10,942 nt of DNA from Chloroflexota bacterium. GTDB taxonomy: Bacteria > Chloroflexota > Anaerolineae > Anaerolineales > Villigracilaceae. Within the stretch, counting starts at the first letter, position 1. Each line of letters begins with the position of its first letter. Position numbers and translations under genes: made by a program. The notes beneath the pieces are model-generated. The model was given only the letters and a program-made list of their open reading frames with translations. It did no database searches and was not told the DNA's origin. This document shows, piece by piece, positions 1 through 7,700 of this stretch. The stretch covers positions 1 through 10,942 of the forward strand of contig JACPVD010000074.1 in assembly GCA_016191895.1 (NCBI GenBank), in the 5' to 3' direction.

Positions 1-6
1 AAGGAG
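1..6 (+). promoter_or_regulatory. Shine-Dalgarno of the 52-aa membrane protein
   Basis: AAGGAG sits 8 nt before the ATG at 15. It decides the start of this short gene and supports its being translated. Confidence 0.7.
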
Positions 7-14
7 AATCTAAA

Positions 15-173
15 ATGGCTGCGATTGGCGTATGGTGTACGGCTCTGTTCTTTCTGTGGTACGGGTTATCCGCCTTTGTGCCCGCGCTAAACACCGACAT
101 GTTCAAGAAGGTCGGCGCGGTGCTGGCGATCATTGTTGGCGCGGTCACTTTGCTCGGCGCGCTTGGAATGTAA
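15..173 (+). CDS. Small two-helix membrane protein, 52 aa, function unknown
   Basis: A complete short reading frame runs from ATG at 15 to TAA at 171-173. AAGGAG at 1-6 lies 8 nt before the ATG, the same sequence and spacing as the pyrB ribosome binding site, so the start is well supported. The protein is almost entirely hydrophobic. Residues about 4-25 (with a WCTALFFLWYGLSAF core) and 33-50 (VGAVLAIIVGAVTLLGAL) form two likely transmembrane helices, joined by a short polar turn that includes NTDMFKK. This suggests a small inner-membrane hairpin protein. I cannot assign a family or function. It is followed at once by a bidirectional terminator. Any operon partner upstream lies outside the window. 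Confidence 0.7.
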   Translation: MAAIGVWCTALFFLWYGLSAFVPALNTDMFKKVGAVLAIIVGAVTLLGALGM

Positions 174-182
174 TCGAATAAA

Positions 183-220
183 AAACGAAACGGCCTCCCA
201 AACGGGAGGTCGTTTCGTTT
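183..220. terminator. Bidirectional intrinsic terminator between convergent genes
   Basis: The arms 183-199 and 204-220 pair over 17 bp with one G:U pair, closing a 4-nt AAAC loop. The outer stem is AAACGAAACG/CGTTTCGTTT. Read on the minus strand, the stem runs into a T-rich tail (complement of the A tract 180-185); on the plus strand the stem itself ends in TTT. It sits between the 52-aa gene (+) and the end of pyrB (-), so it probably stops transcription from both sides. Confidence 0.85.
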
Positions 221-276
221 AACAGGGTTCTTCTTGTCTACTTTCTACTGTGTACTCGCTTGCCTTTTCCCCGTCC

Positions 277-1257
277 CTACGCCTTCCCCAACACCAGCGC
301 CAACAGCGCCATCCTCACATACAACCCATATTCCATCTGACGAAAATACGCGGCGCGGGGGTCTTCGTCGAAGTCCGGGCTGATCTCGCCCACGCGCGGA
401 AGCGGATGCATCACGATCATATCTTTTTTTGCCGCCTTCATTACATCCGGGTCGATCACATAAGCGCCCTTAACTTTTTCATAATCAGCGGGGTCTTCGA
501 AACGCTCCTTTTGCACGCGGGTCACATACAACACGTCGGTATCGGCCAGAACCTTATCCAACGATGCAAACTCCGCCTGCGGAATCTTCTTCGCGCCGAC
601 CTCGTCCATCACTTCCCTGGGCATCTTCAAAATTTCGGGGGAGACATAATTGAGTTTGATATTTGTAAACGTCGAAAGCAAACGCGCCAGCGAATGAACG
701 GTACGCCCGTATTTCAAATCGCCGAGCATGGTTACGTTTAAATTATCGAGCCGCCCCAACTCCTCCATGATCGTAAACGCATCGAGCAACGCCTGTGTGG
801 GATGTTCGCCCACGCCGTCGCCCGCGTTGATCACCGGCTTCTTCGCCGCCTTCGCCGCAATCGCCGCTGACACCGTCTCCGGGTGGCGCAGCACGATCAC
901 ATCCGCGTAACATTCAAGCGTGCGGATCGTATCGGGCAAACTCTCGCCCTTCGACACCGACGAATACTTCACTTCATTGATCGGGATGACCGATCCACCG
1001 AGGCGTTCCATCGCCGCGGTGAACGATGACGATGTGCGCGTGGACGGTTCATAAAAAAGATTCGCCAGAATTTTTCCCTTCAATAGATCGAACGTCCCTA
1101 CGCGTTCGACCATTCCGCGCATCTCATGCGCCACGCCGAACACATATTGCAAGTCGTCGCGGCTGAATTGCTTTACCGACAAAATATCCTTCCCATACCA
1201 ATCGGCATTCTTATTCTCGCCAAACGGCAGGTGCGGGTTGAGAGTGGGGGTGGGCAT
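277..1257 (-). CDS. pyrB: Aspartate carbamoyltransferase, catalytic chain
   Basis: PyrB condenses carbamoyl phosphate and L-aspartate to N-carbamoyl-L-aspartate, the committed step of de novo pyrimidine synthesis, in the cytosol. At 326 residues it has the usual length. Visible signatures are the carbamoyl-phosphate loop FYEPSTRT (68-75), the mobile-loop lysine in SKGES (102-106), RH at 124-125, HPTQALLD (152-159), [12 protein letters not shown] (179-190), the aspartate-binding TRVQKERF (246-253) and HPLPR (284-288). These resemble the enteric, class B type chain, which often works with a PyrI regulatory chain; no pyrI lies next to it here. AAGGAG at 1266-1271 lies 8 nt upstream of the ATG. 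The gene is followed by the terminator at 183-220. The 210-nt upstream gap holds a hairpin but no clear attenuator. The identification is secure. Confidence 0.97.
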   Translation of the reverse strand: MPTPTLNPHLPFGENKNADWYGKDILSVKQFSRDDLQYVFGVAHEMRGMVERVGTFDLLKGKILANLFYEPSTRTSSSFTAAMERLGGSVIPINEVKYSSVSKGESLPDTIRTLECYADVIVLRHPETVSAAIAAKAAKKPVINAGDGVGEHPTQALLDAFTIMEELGRLDNLNVTMLGDLKYGRTVHSLARLLSTFTNIKLNYVSPEILKMPREVMDEVGAKKIPQAEFASLDKVLADTDVLYVTRVQKERFEDPADYEKVKGAYVIDPDVMKAAKKDMIVMHPLPRVGEISPDFDEDPRAAYFRQMEYGLYVRMALLALVLGKA

Positions 1258-1265
1258 ATGGTAGT

Positions 1266-1271
1266 CTCCTT
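1266..1271 (-). promoter_or_regulatory. Shine-Dalgarno of pyrB
   Basis: AAGGAG on the minus strand, 8 nt before the pyrB ATG at 1257. It fixes the start used here. Confidence 0.75.
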
Positions 1272-1302
1272 GTTTTGTGGTTGGATAGTTTTATAGTTCG
1301 GT

Positions 1303-1341
1303 GGTCGAGTAGCCCCGTGTTTGTCGGGGCGTATCGAGACC
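1303..1341. repeat. Imperfect palindrome upstream of pyrB
   Basis: A GC core, GCCCCG (1312-1317) against CGGGGC (1325-1330), closes a 7-nt loop. The flanks GGTCGAG and TCGAGACC (about 1303-1309 and 1334-1341) continue the inverted symmetry imperfectly. No U tract follows on the minus strand, so it looks like a REP-type intergenic element and not an attenuator for pyrB. Confidence 0.55.
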
Positions 1342-1467
1342 ATGATTGGGACTCTGGTTGCGCGCTGATAACGAATCCCGTTTTATCACATTTTTCTACG
1401 CCTCAGCATTTTACTACCCGGACTCATACTACGGGCGAGGCTGGTCGCTGTTTCGAGGGGCATTATC

Positions 1468-1929
1468 CTACTTTGATAATTTCTTTTTATCCTTCAGCCA
1501 TTCCGTGGCGTGTGGCAGATCGACACGTAAAAAAACCGTATTCGGCGGGTCTTGTATCGCGGCGTTGATCACATATCGCTTTCGCGGACTAATATTCTCA
1601 GGCAGGTCATTCATCGCAAAGAAACGCACGTCATCTGATTCGTCGCTCATTGTCGCTTCACCACCAATGACATGGCCTGTAAAAACGAAGCCCAAATCCT
1701 TATCCCACGGCGCAGGCTTGGCGTAAACAACCAATAAGCGGTCTATTACAACATCGAACCCGGTCTCTTCTTTGGTTTCACGAATCGCAGTGTCTGTCGG
1801 CAATTCACCGTGATTCATGCCGCCACCTGGTAAATCCCATAAATCCATATCGCGGCGGTGAGCGAGCAAAATGTTTTTCTGCTCATCATAAATTATCGCA
1901 AAGACTCCCAGAGTGAATTGATCCTTCAT
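1468..1929 (-). CDS. NUDIX hydrolase family protein
   Basis: NUDIX enzymes hydrolyse nucleoside diphosphates linked to another moiety. The 153-residue protein carries the NUDIX box at residues 36-58: G36, x5, E42, x7, then RETKEETGF (50-58), with the metal-binding REXXEE glutamates E51, E54 and E55 present. The usual aliphatic residue after RE is Thr52, a mild deviation. WDLPGGG (31-37) before the box is also typical. The substrate cannot be read from the sequence; dNTP sanitising, nucleotide-sugar or ADP-ribose activity are all possible. GAGGAA at 1938-1943, 8 nt upstream, supports the ATG. The gene lies between cmk with its terminator and pyrB, on the same strand, with 210 nt to pyrB, so cotranscription with pyrB is possible but not shown. 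By eye its base composition is less GC-rich than its neighbours. Confidence 0.93.
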   Translation of the reverse strand: MKDQFTLGVFAIIYDEQKNILLAHRRDMDLWDLPGGGMNHGELPTDTAIRETKEETGFDVVIDRLLVVYAKPAPWDKDLGFVFTGHVIGGEATMSDESDDVRFFAMNDLPENISPRKRYVINAAIQDPPNTVFLRVDLPHATEWLKDKKKLSK

Positions 1930-1985
1930 CTAATTTCTTCCTCATGCCCATGCCTGTGATGAATATCTGTGCCATCCACTTGTAA

Positions 1986-2018
1986 AAACTTCCGAAGTCT
2001 CAAAGACTTCGGAAGTTT
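1986..2018 (-). terminator. Intrinsic terminator after cmk
   Basis: The arms AAACTTCCGAAGTC (1986-1999) and GACTTCGGAAGTTT (2005-2018) pair perfectly over 14 bp around a 5-nt loop. On the minus strand the hairpin runs into TTTTTACA (complement of 1981-1988). It begins a few nt after the cmk stop, so it should separate cmk from the NUDIX and pyrB genes. Confidence 0.88.
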
Positions 2019-2022
2019 GAAA

Positions 2023-2706
2023 TTACCTGCATAAACCCATCACACGCTCAAAGACCTGGTCGGCATCCATTTTATCCGAGTCGATGATGATGGCATCCTC
2101 TGCCGGGCGCAGGGGGGCAACAGCCCGGGTGGAGTCGATTCGGTCGCGCTCGATCACTTTTTTCAGGATTTCATCGTAACTGGCCTGTTCGCCGCGGGCA
2201 ATGATCTCGTTGTAGCGGCGTTTGGCGCGTTCTTCGGCGCTGGCATCGAGGTATATCTTCAAATGCGCTTCAGGCAGTACAACGGTGCCGATGTCGCGCC
2301 CGACCATGACGATGTTGCCGCGCAGGCCGATGCGCCGTTGTTGGCCGGATAACGCTTTGCGCACGTCCGCGTAGGAGGAAACCACGGAGACATTTGCGTC
2401 CACGTCTCCGCTTCGCATATCCCAGGTGGCGTCTTTTTCTTCGATGATCACGTCGCAGGGGCGACCGTCGTTTTTGGATGGCGGGCGGATATCGATGTGG
2501 GCGTTTTGGGCAAGGTCGGTCATGACCGTTTCGTCGCGCAGGTCCAGGTCATGCTGAAGCGCGATCCATGTGATGGCGCGGTACATGATGCCCGTGTCGA
2601 AGAAGAGATAGCCGAGCGAGTCGGCGAGTTTTTGCCCAAGCGTGGATTTGCCCGATGCGGCGGGGCCGTCGAGGGCGATGATGGAGGGAGAGGGTATTTT
2701 GGTCAT
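2023..2706 (-). CDS. cmk: Cytidylate kinase (CMP/dCMP kinase)
   Basis: Cmk transfers the ATP gamma-phosphate to CMP or dCMP, making the diphosphates for RNA, DNA and lipid precursors. At 227 residues it has the normal bacterial length. Visible features are the P-loop GPAASGKST (14-22), the CMP-binding segment FFDTGIMYRA (35-44), GRDIGTVVLPEA (136-147) followed by LKIYLDASAEERAKRR (149-164), and the LID/C-terminal signature RDRIDSTRAVAPL (187-199). No strong ribosome binding site is visible; AAAGG lies about 13 nt before the ATG, which is far. The start is supported mainly by the family's usual N-terminus (a short leader, then IIALDGPAASGKS). A terminator follows directly. The upstream gap to the 562-aa membrane gene is filled by an inverted-repeat element, so cmk may have its own promoter or be reached by readthrough. 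Confidence 0.96.
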   Translation of the reverse strand: MTKIPSPSIIALDGPAASGKSTLGQKLADSLGYLFFDTGIMYRAITWIALQHDLDLRDETVMTDLAQNAHIDIRPPSKNDGRPCDVIIEEKDATWDMRSGDVDANVSVVSSYADVRKALSGQQRRIGLRGNIVMVGRDIGTVVLPEAHLKIYLDASAEERAKRRYNEIIARGEQASYDEILKKVIERDRIDSTRAVAPLRPAEDAIIIDSDKMDADQVFERVMGLCR

Positions 2707-2724
2707 GTTGGTTTAAGAACCTTT

Positions 2725-2815
2725 ACCGCGAAGATAGGAAGAACGCGAAGGGAATTTTTTTGAGTGCAAAGGAAGGTTTTCTTTGCTGTCTTCGCGCAGA
2801 CGCAAGTGTCGCGGT
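2725..2815. repeat. Imperfect inverted-repeat element filling the cmk upstream gap
   Basis: The arms 2725-2750 and 2790-2815 are both 26 nt and mirror each other at their ends. ACCGCGA (2725-2731) pairs with TCGCGGT (2809-2815), and CGCGAAG (2744-2750) with CTTCGCG (2790-2796); the 12-nt middles are not conserved. The 39-nt centre holds a small GCAAAG/CTTTGC hairpin (2766-2771 with 2781-2786). It occupies most of the 116-nt gap between the membrane-protein gene and cmk and has no terminator-like T tail at its end. Confidence 0.6.
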
Positions 2816-2822
2816 GAAGAAG

Positions 2823-4511
2823 TTATGGCGCGGAGTCTAGAAAGAGATCGTCACGCGCCCAGAGGATGATCGTTTCGCCGTTTTGAGGCATGTTGCGTAG
2901 TGCAATCCAGCGCATCCAATCCTGCAACAGGGCTACGCTCCATAAGGGATTCTGTCTCCAGGTGAAGTCCTGCCCGCGATAGGCAGAAGCGAGAATCGGG
3001 TTGTCTTGAAGCGGGGTGACGACGAAATATGGCGCGCTGGAAACATCCAGCGATTCGACCATGCGCGGCTGGTGATTTCGCAAAGCCCATTCGAGGGCGG
3101 GAGAGTCGATTCCGACGATGATCACCGGCGCGGCGTTATCGTTCCCGGTTCCCCATTCGGAGAGGTCGCTGACAGTGGCCTCCAGCATATCCGCCTGCAT
3201 GGGAATGGAGTCCTGCCACCAGATTTCTGGATAAGCCAACCCGCGCAGGCCGGCCGCGCCAACTGCTCCGCCGAGGCCAAGGATTCCAAGTACGAGGGTT
3301 AACCCCCATGCGCCGCCAATGCGCGCAATGCGAATCGACCAGCCTGCCGCAACGAGCATGAGGCTGAGCAGAATCAAGATCAATGCGCCGATCAACAGCC
3401 AGATGCGCAAAACGAACTCGCGCGATGTAACCGACAGCCATGCCATGCCGGAGAAATCCAGCCAGGCAAAGGCCCAGATGAAAGCCGTGAGCAATACAAC
3501 GCCGATCACTTCCCGGCGTTCTTCGCGGAAGACATCCACATTGCGGGTGAGTTCGATCGCGGCTAATGACCAAAGCGGAAGGAGCGCCCAGGCGAGGTCG
3601 CTGATCTGGCGCGAGGGGATGAGTATCGCAAGCAGGAGCGCCACTAAAAACCAGACGCTGAGCCACATGACCCGTTTGCCTGAAGCGATCCATCCGCGAA
3701 TGACAGCGTACAAGCCGAGTAAAACGCCGAGCGGCTGATAGATGATGAGTGAGAAAGGAAGACGGCTTGCTGGAATGATAAAGGAGGGCGTCACCCAGCG
3801 TGAAATAAATGCGGGGATGGATGCCAGCGCGGCGCTGAGCCCGTTGGGAATGATGAAGAAGAGGGTGCCAGCGAGAGTGAAGGTTGCAAGAAAGGATGAA
3901 AGATGAAGGCGGAAGGATGAAAGATGCTCTGTAGTTGATGATTGCGAAGCGCGATTGGGAATAAATGCCTGCGAAATTGCCCATGTGATGGCAAGGCCGA
4001 GGATGCCGAGCCAGATGGAGGGTCCGCTGAGGAGGGCGAGGGCGGTGGAGATGCCTGCAAAGTTGAGTCGATTCGAGTGGAGGAAGCCCCATGCAAAAAC
4101 CAGAAACGCGATCGCAAGGATGGGACTCGCGGCCTGGCGCGATAGGGAGACAAGGCCCGGGTCGATGGCGATGAATATTGCGAGAATCAGGCCGGAGCGG
4201 GGTTTGATCCGCTCTTCAAAGAGGAGGGGAGCAAAAACGAGGAGACTGCCGATTAAGGCGGGAAAGAATCGGGCGAGGAAATTTGTCCCGCCTCCGTAGA
4301 TGAAAAATAAAATCGATGTGGAAAGGATGTAAAGCGGATGCGGGTCGAGCGCAGGTTTGAGGCCTTGCGCAATTTGCAGGGATTGCAGGGCGGGCGCGGC
4401 TTCGGCGTCGGTGAGGGGCATGGCGCCGAGTTGAGTGAAGCGCAAGCCGAGGGCAAGAAGAAAGGCCAGCGCATACAGCCAGCCTTCATGTTTGAAACGG
4501 CGTGGGGTCAT
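2823..4511 (-). CDS. Polytopic membrane protein, GT-C / Agl23-like glycosyltransferase
   Basis: A 562-residue protein with about 10-12 predicted membrane helices (for example 11-28, 61-73, 84-98, 107-120, 130-144, 151-180, 207-222, 253-272, 281-299, 335-353, 368-390, 400-420), followed by a soluble C-terminal part (about 425-562). The N-terminal helix followed by LRFTQLGAMPLTDAEA (23-38), with Asp35 in the first external loop, resembles the catalytic loop of GT-C enzymes that use lipid-linked sugars (PMT/ArnT/GT39 and the Agl23-like group). Donor and acceptor are unknown, and Agl23-type assignment is from recall of sequence style, not a search. A 21-bp tandem repeat lies inside (3892-3926). 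No Shine-Dalgarno precedes the ATG, but TACAAT ends 7 nt upstream of it, suggesting a leaderless transcript. Confidence 0.75.
   Translation of the reverse strand: MTPRRFKHEGWLYALAFLLALGLRFTQLGAMPLTDAEAAPALQSLQIAQGLKPALDPHPLYILSTSILFFIYGGGTNFLARFFPALIGSLLVFAPLLFEERIKPRSGLILAIFIAIDPGLVSLSRQAASPILAIAFLVFAWGFLHSNRLNFAGISTALALLSGPSIWLGILGLAITWAISQAFIPNRASQSSTTEHLSSFRLHLSSFLATFTLAGTLFFIIPNGLSAALASIPAFISRWVTPSFIIPASRLPFSLIIYQPLGVLLGLYAVIRGWIASGKRVMWLSVWFLVALLLAILIPSRQISDLAWALLPLWSLAAIELTRNVDVFREERREVIGVVLLTAFIWAFAWLDFSGMAWLSVTSREFVLRIWLLIGALILILLSLMLVAAGWSIRIARIGGAWGLTLVLGILGLGGAVGAAGLRGLAYPEIWWQDSIPMQADMLEATVSDLSEWGTGNDNAAPVIIVGIDSPALEWALRNHQPRMVESLDVSSAPYFVVTPLQDNPILASAYRGQDFTWRQNPLWSVALLQDWMRWIALRNMPQNGETIILWARDDLFLDSAP
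3892..3926. repeat. 21-bp tandem repeat inside the GT-C-like gene
   Basis: AAGGATGAAAGATG occurs at 3892-3905 and again, identically, at 3913-3926, a period of 21 nt. This keeps the frame and gives the peptide HLSSF twice (residues 196-200 and 203-207) in a polar loop between membrane helices. The purine-rich composition differs from the surrounding coding sequence. Confidence 0.8.
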
Positions 4512-4518
4512 GCAGGCA

Positions 4519-4524
4519 ATTGTA
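4519..4524 (-). promoter_or_regulatory. Possible -10 box for a leaderless GT-C-like mRNA
   Basis: TACAAT on the minus strand matches TATAAT at 5 of 6 bases and ends 7 nt before the ATG at 4511. That would put the transcription start at or next to the A of the ATG. No convincing -35 is seen, and there is no Shine-Dalgarno. Confidence 0.4.
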
Positions 4525-4579
4525 ATGCATCATCGGTCATCGTTCGCAGGCGTGTTAGACCGTGCCTAAAAACTCTTTA

Positions 4580-4594
4580 GCGCAACACTTGCGC
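4580..4594. repeat. Small perfect hairpin in the 256-nt gap 4512-4767
   Basis: GCGCAA-CAC-TTGCGC is a 6-bp palindrome with a 3-nt loop. It is one of several short inverted repeats in this GC-rich gap, which has no gene I can support. Confidence 0.5.
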
Positions 4595-4650
4595 CCCCTG
4601 TCACCGCCCGCCAGGGCAGGTGTGCGCGCAGTGCAGGTGAGGCGCAAAGA

Positions 4651-4730
4651 CGCTGAGCCGCCAGGATTTTAACAAAAGCCCATAGAACCTGATTCGTAAA
4701 CTAATTTTGTTTTCTCTTTGCGGCTTCGCG
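4651..4730. repeat. Degenerate inverted copies flanking an AT-rich spacer
   Basis: CGCTGAGCCGC (4651-4661) and the reverse complement of 4720-4730 (CGCGAAGCCGC) match at 9 of 11 positions. They face each other across about 58 nt of AT-rich sequence. The CGCGAAG-type wording recalls the element in the cmk gap at 2725-2815. This lies downstream of the HD-GYP gene and may fold into a weak long-range stem; no T tract marks it as a terminator. Confidence 0.4.
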
Positions 4731-4767
4731 TTAATGACTCGTCTTTTTCAGGCGCTCATTTAGTCGC

Positions 4768-7700
4768 CTATGTGGATGGCTTTGAAATCAATTTTATAAA
4801 CGCCTCCACCACCTGCGGGTCGAAATGTTTGCCGCTTTGTTCACGGATGTATTTGAGCGCTTTTTGTTTCGACCATGCCTTGCGGTAGGGGCGGGCAATC
4901 GATACCGTATCCCAAAAATCGACGATGGAGAAAATGCGCGCGGCAAGGGGAATCTCTTCGCCTTTCAATCCGCGTGGATAGCCGCTGCCGTCCCATGTTT
5001 CGTGATGACAATAGGGAATATCGAGCGATTGCCGCAGGTATGCGATGGGCTTGAGCATTTCATACGCAATGGCGGGATGTTTGTGCATGATCTCCTGTTC
5101 GGCGGGGGTTAACTTTCCGTTCTTCAACAGAATGGAATCGGGAATTCCCATCTTGCCGATGTCGTGCAAAATCACGCCGCGGCGGACGTGAAGCATTTCC
5201 TTTTGCGGGATGCCCATGGAACTGGCGAGCGCAAGGGTCATTTCCATCACATGCGGCGTGTGGCTTTCAGTTTCGCGATCGCGCAGGTCGATGGCGTGAG
5301 ACCAGCCTTCGATGGTGGCGTCATAGGCGATGACGAGTTCGAGGTTTGCGCGTTGAAGTTCATCGAAGAGCTGGGTCTGGTTGATGGTGATGGCGGCCTG
5401 GCCGGCGAGGGTCTCGAGAAAATTCACCCACTCGGAGTCGCGGCGCAGGGGAGCGCGATGAAGCACCTCCAGAACGCCTTTTACTTCGCCCTTGGCAATC
5501 AACGGCACGCCGTAGTATTCCACAAAGCCTTCGCTTGCCAGCAGGGACGCGCGGGCAAAATTCGATCCGCTTTCGGGCAGGTTGGGGATGTGAACCGTGC
5601 GGCGGCTAAATGCGGCGCGGCCGGCGTGTCCTTCGCCGAGGCGCAAATGAGATTGCTCGATGGCGCGGGTATGGAAACCCTGCCCGGCGATGTATTCCAG
5701 CGTCTGCAAATGCGGGTTGAACAACAGCACAGCGACGGCGTCCACGTTCAATTGGGCGATGGTTTGCGAAATGACTGTTTTGAGAATTGGGCGTAAATCG
5801 AACGAGGATGAAATGGCGCGGTCGATGGTATGTAACGCCTGCAATTGGTTGAGTCGCCGGGCGGTTTGTTCGCGCAATCGCGCCGAGTGGATCGCGCCTG
5901 CCGCCTGTGAGGCAAAGAGGGAGAGCAGGCGTTCTTCGGCTTCGGTGAATTTTCGTTCGGAGCCGCCCATTTCATCGGCGGTGAGAACACCGATCAATTC
6001 GCCGCCGTAAAGCATGGGAACTTCAAGAACCGCGCGGATGGAAAGCCCCTCGTGTTGCGTTGACCGCCCCTCCCAGTTCGAGTAATCGTCTATTCGCAGC
6101 GGGCGATGAGTCTGCGCCACGCGCCCCGCCGCCCCCTCGTTGAGTTGCAGGCGTGTTCCCAGGGGTATAAAGTGGGCAATATCTACGGTAAATTCCAGTT
6201 CCCCCTTTTCTGGGTGATATAGATATATGCCGCTGGTCGCAGAATCGAGCAATTTTCTTGCATTTTCCACAATGACCTTCAACAAGGTATCCAGATCGTT
6301 TTCAGCAGAGATGGCGTTACTGGTTTGGTAAAGCGACTCGAATTCCCGCGCGCGACGGTTGGTTTCTTCAAACAGGCGGGCATTTTCGATGATGGTTGTC
6401 ACCTGCGCGGCGAGCGTTTCGAACAGGACCCGATGCCGGTCATTGTAGACGTTGGGCCGGTATGATTGCGTCGAGACCATGCCCACGCTGACGTTGTTCT
6501 TGCGCAACGGCACCGCAAGAATCGACCGCACCGATTTGGGCGACCCATAGCGGACGGCGGGGACGTTATCCTGCTGGTTATCGTGGATGAACAACGTTTC
6601 GCCGCGCGCAATGACCTTGCCGCTCAACCCTTGTCCGCGAGGGACGCGCTTTGCAGGATAGCGTTGACCATCGTCGTACAGATAGACGCCGTGATAGTCG
6701 CCATTGCCTTTATCTTCGAGAACGATATTAAATGCATCACAGGGCATGATCTGAGATACTGCCCGGTGCAGGGTGGTATAGATGGCGTCGGGGTCGAGAT
6801 CGACGGAAAGCAAGGACTGACTTGCCTGATGAAGTATGCTTTGTTCCGCAAGCCGCTGGCGGATGGTTTCCTCGGCCTGTTTGCGTTCGGTGATGTCGCG
6901 CGACATGACCAGAACGGCATTTACTCGATTGGATTCGTCTTTGATCGGCACCAGCGATGTATCCAGCCAAACATTTGTGCCAAAAAATGCGAAGAGCGAT
7001 TCCACCTGGACAGACTCTCCACTATCGAAAACTTTTTGCAAATTACCCTTCTGACGGCGTGCGATCTCGGTTGAAAAAATGTCATCCAACCGCCTGCCGA
7101 TCAGTTCCTGTGGCATAGCCCTCAATTGATGAGCCCCAAACGAATTGATGTACTCGACTTCAAAGTTGGGGTTGACGAGCGTAATTATGTCTTGCGAGGA
7201 TTCGGCAAGCAACCGGTAGTTTTGCTCGCTTTCGCGCAGGGCATCCTCCACTCTCCTTCTTTCAGTAATATCATGCCGGATGGAAATAAAATGGGTGACA
7301 TTGCCTTCCTCATTTTTCACCGGCGTGATGGTCTGTTCCTCCGTGTAGAGGCTTCCATCCTTGCGGCGATTGATTACTTCCCCCCGCCAGACATGGCCTG
7401 AGCGAATCGTCTGCCACAGATTTTCGTAGAACTCCCGGCTATGCAAACCGGAGCGCACCACGTCGCGCGGGTTTTTACCGATCACCTCCCCGAAGGAGTA
7501 CCCGGTCAATGCGGTAAACGCAGGGTTGACCCACTGAATGATTCCGTTGAGGTCGGTGATGGCAATGGCGTTGGCGGCGGCATCGAGCGCGGCGCTTTGC
7601 AAATGATATCGCTCCTCCGCCCGCCTTCGCTCGGTGATGTCGCGCAGGATTCCCTCGTGATAGATGATATTCCCCTGCTCGTCATGCACGTACGACCCGT

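Noticed and set aside
241..262. Heptamer-like run TCTACTT-TCTACTG-TGTACTC after the pyrB terminator
   Set aside because: Only two to three degenerate units in a short gap; too little to call a repeat array.
1303..1341. Hairpin upstream of pyrB as a pyrimidine attenuator
   Set aside because: No U tract follows on the minus strand, no leader peptide or competing stem is clear, and the arms are imperfect. A REP-type palindrome is the simpler reading.
1275..1726. Plus-strand reading frames antisense to the NUDIX gene and pyrB gap
   Set aside because: No ribosome binding site or recognisable domain; the NUDIX box on the opposite strand explains the region.
3136..4092. 318-residue minus-strand frame overlapping the GT-C-like gene
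   Set aside because: Histidine- and arginine-rich product typical of an out-of-frame reading; the main frame has consistent membrane helices.
5164..5796. 210-residue plus-strand frame inside the HD-GYP gene
   Set aside because: It is antisense to intact GAF and HD-GYP domains and is a by-product of GC-rich codon bias.
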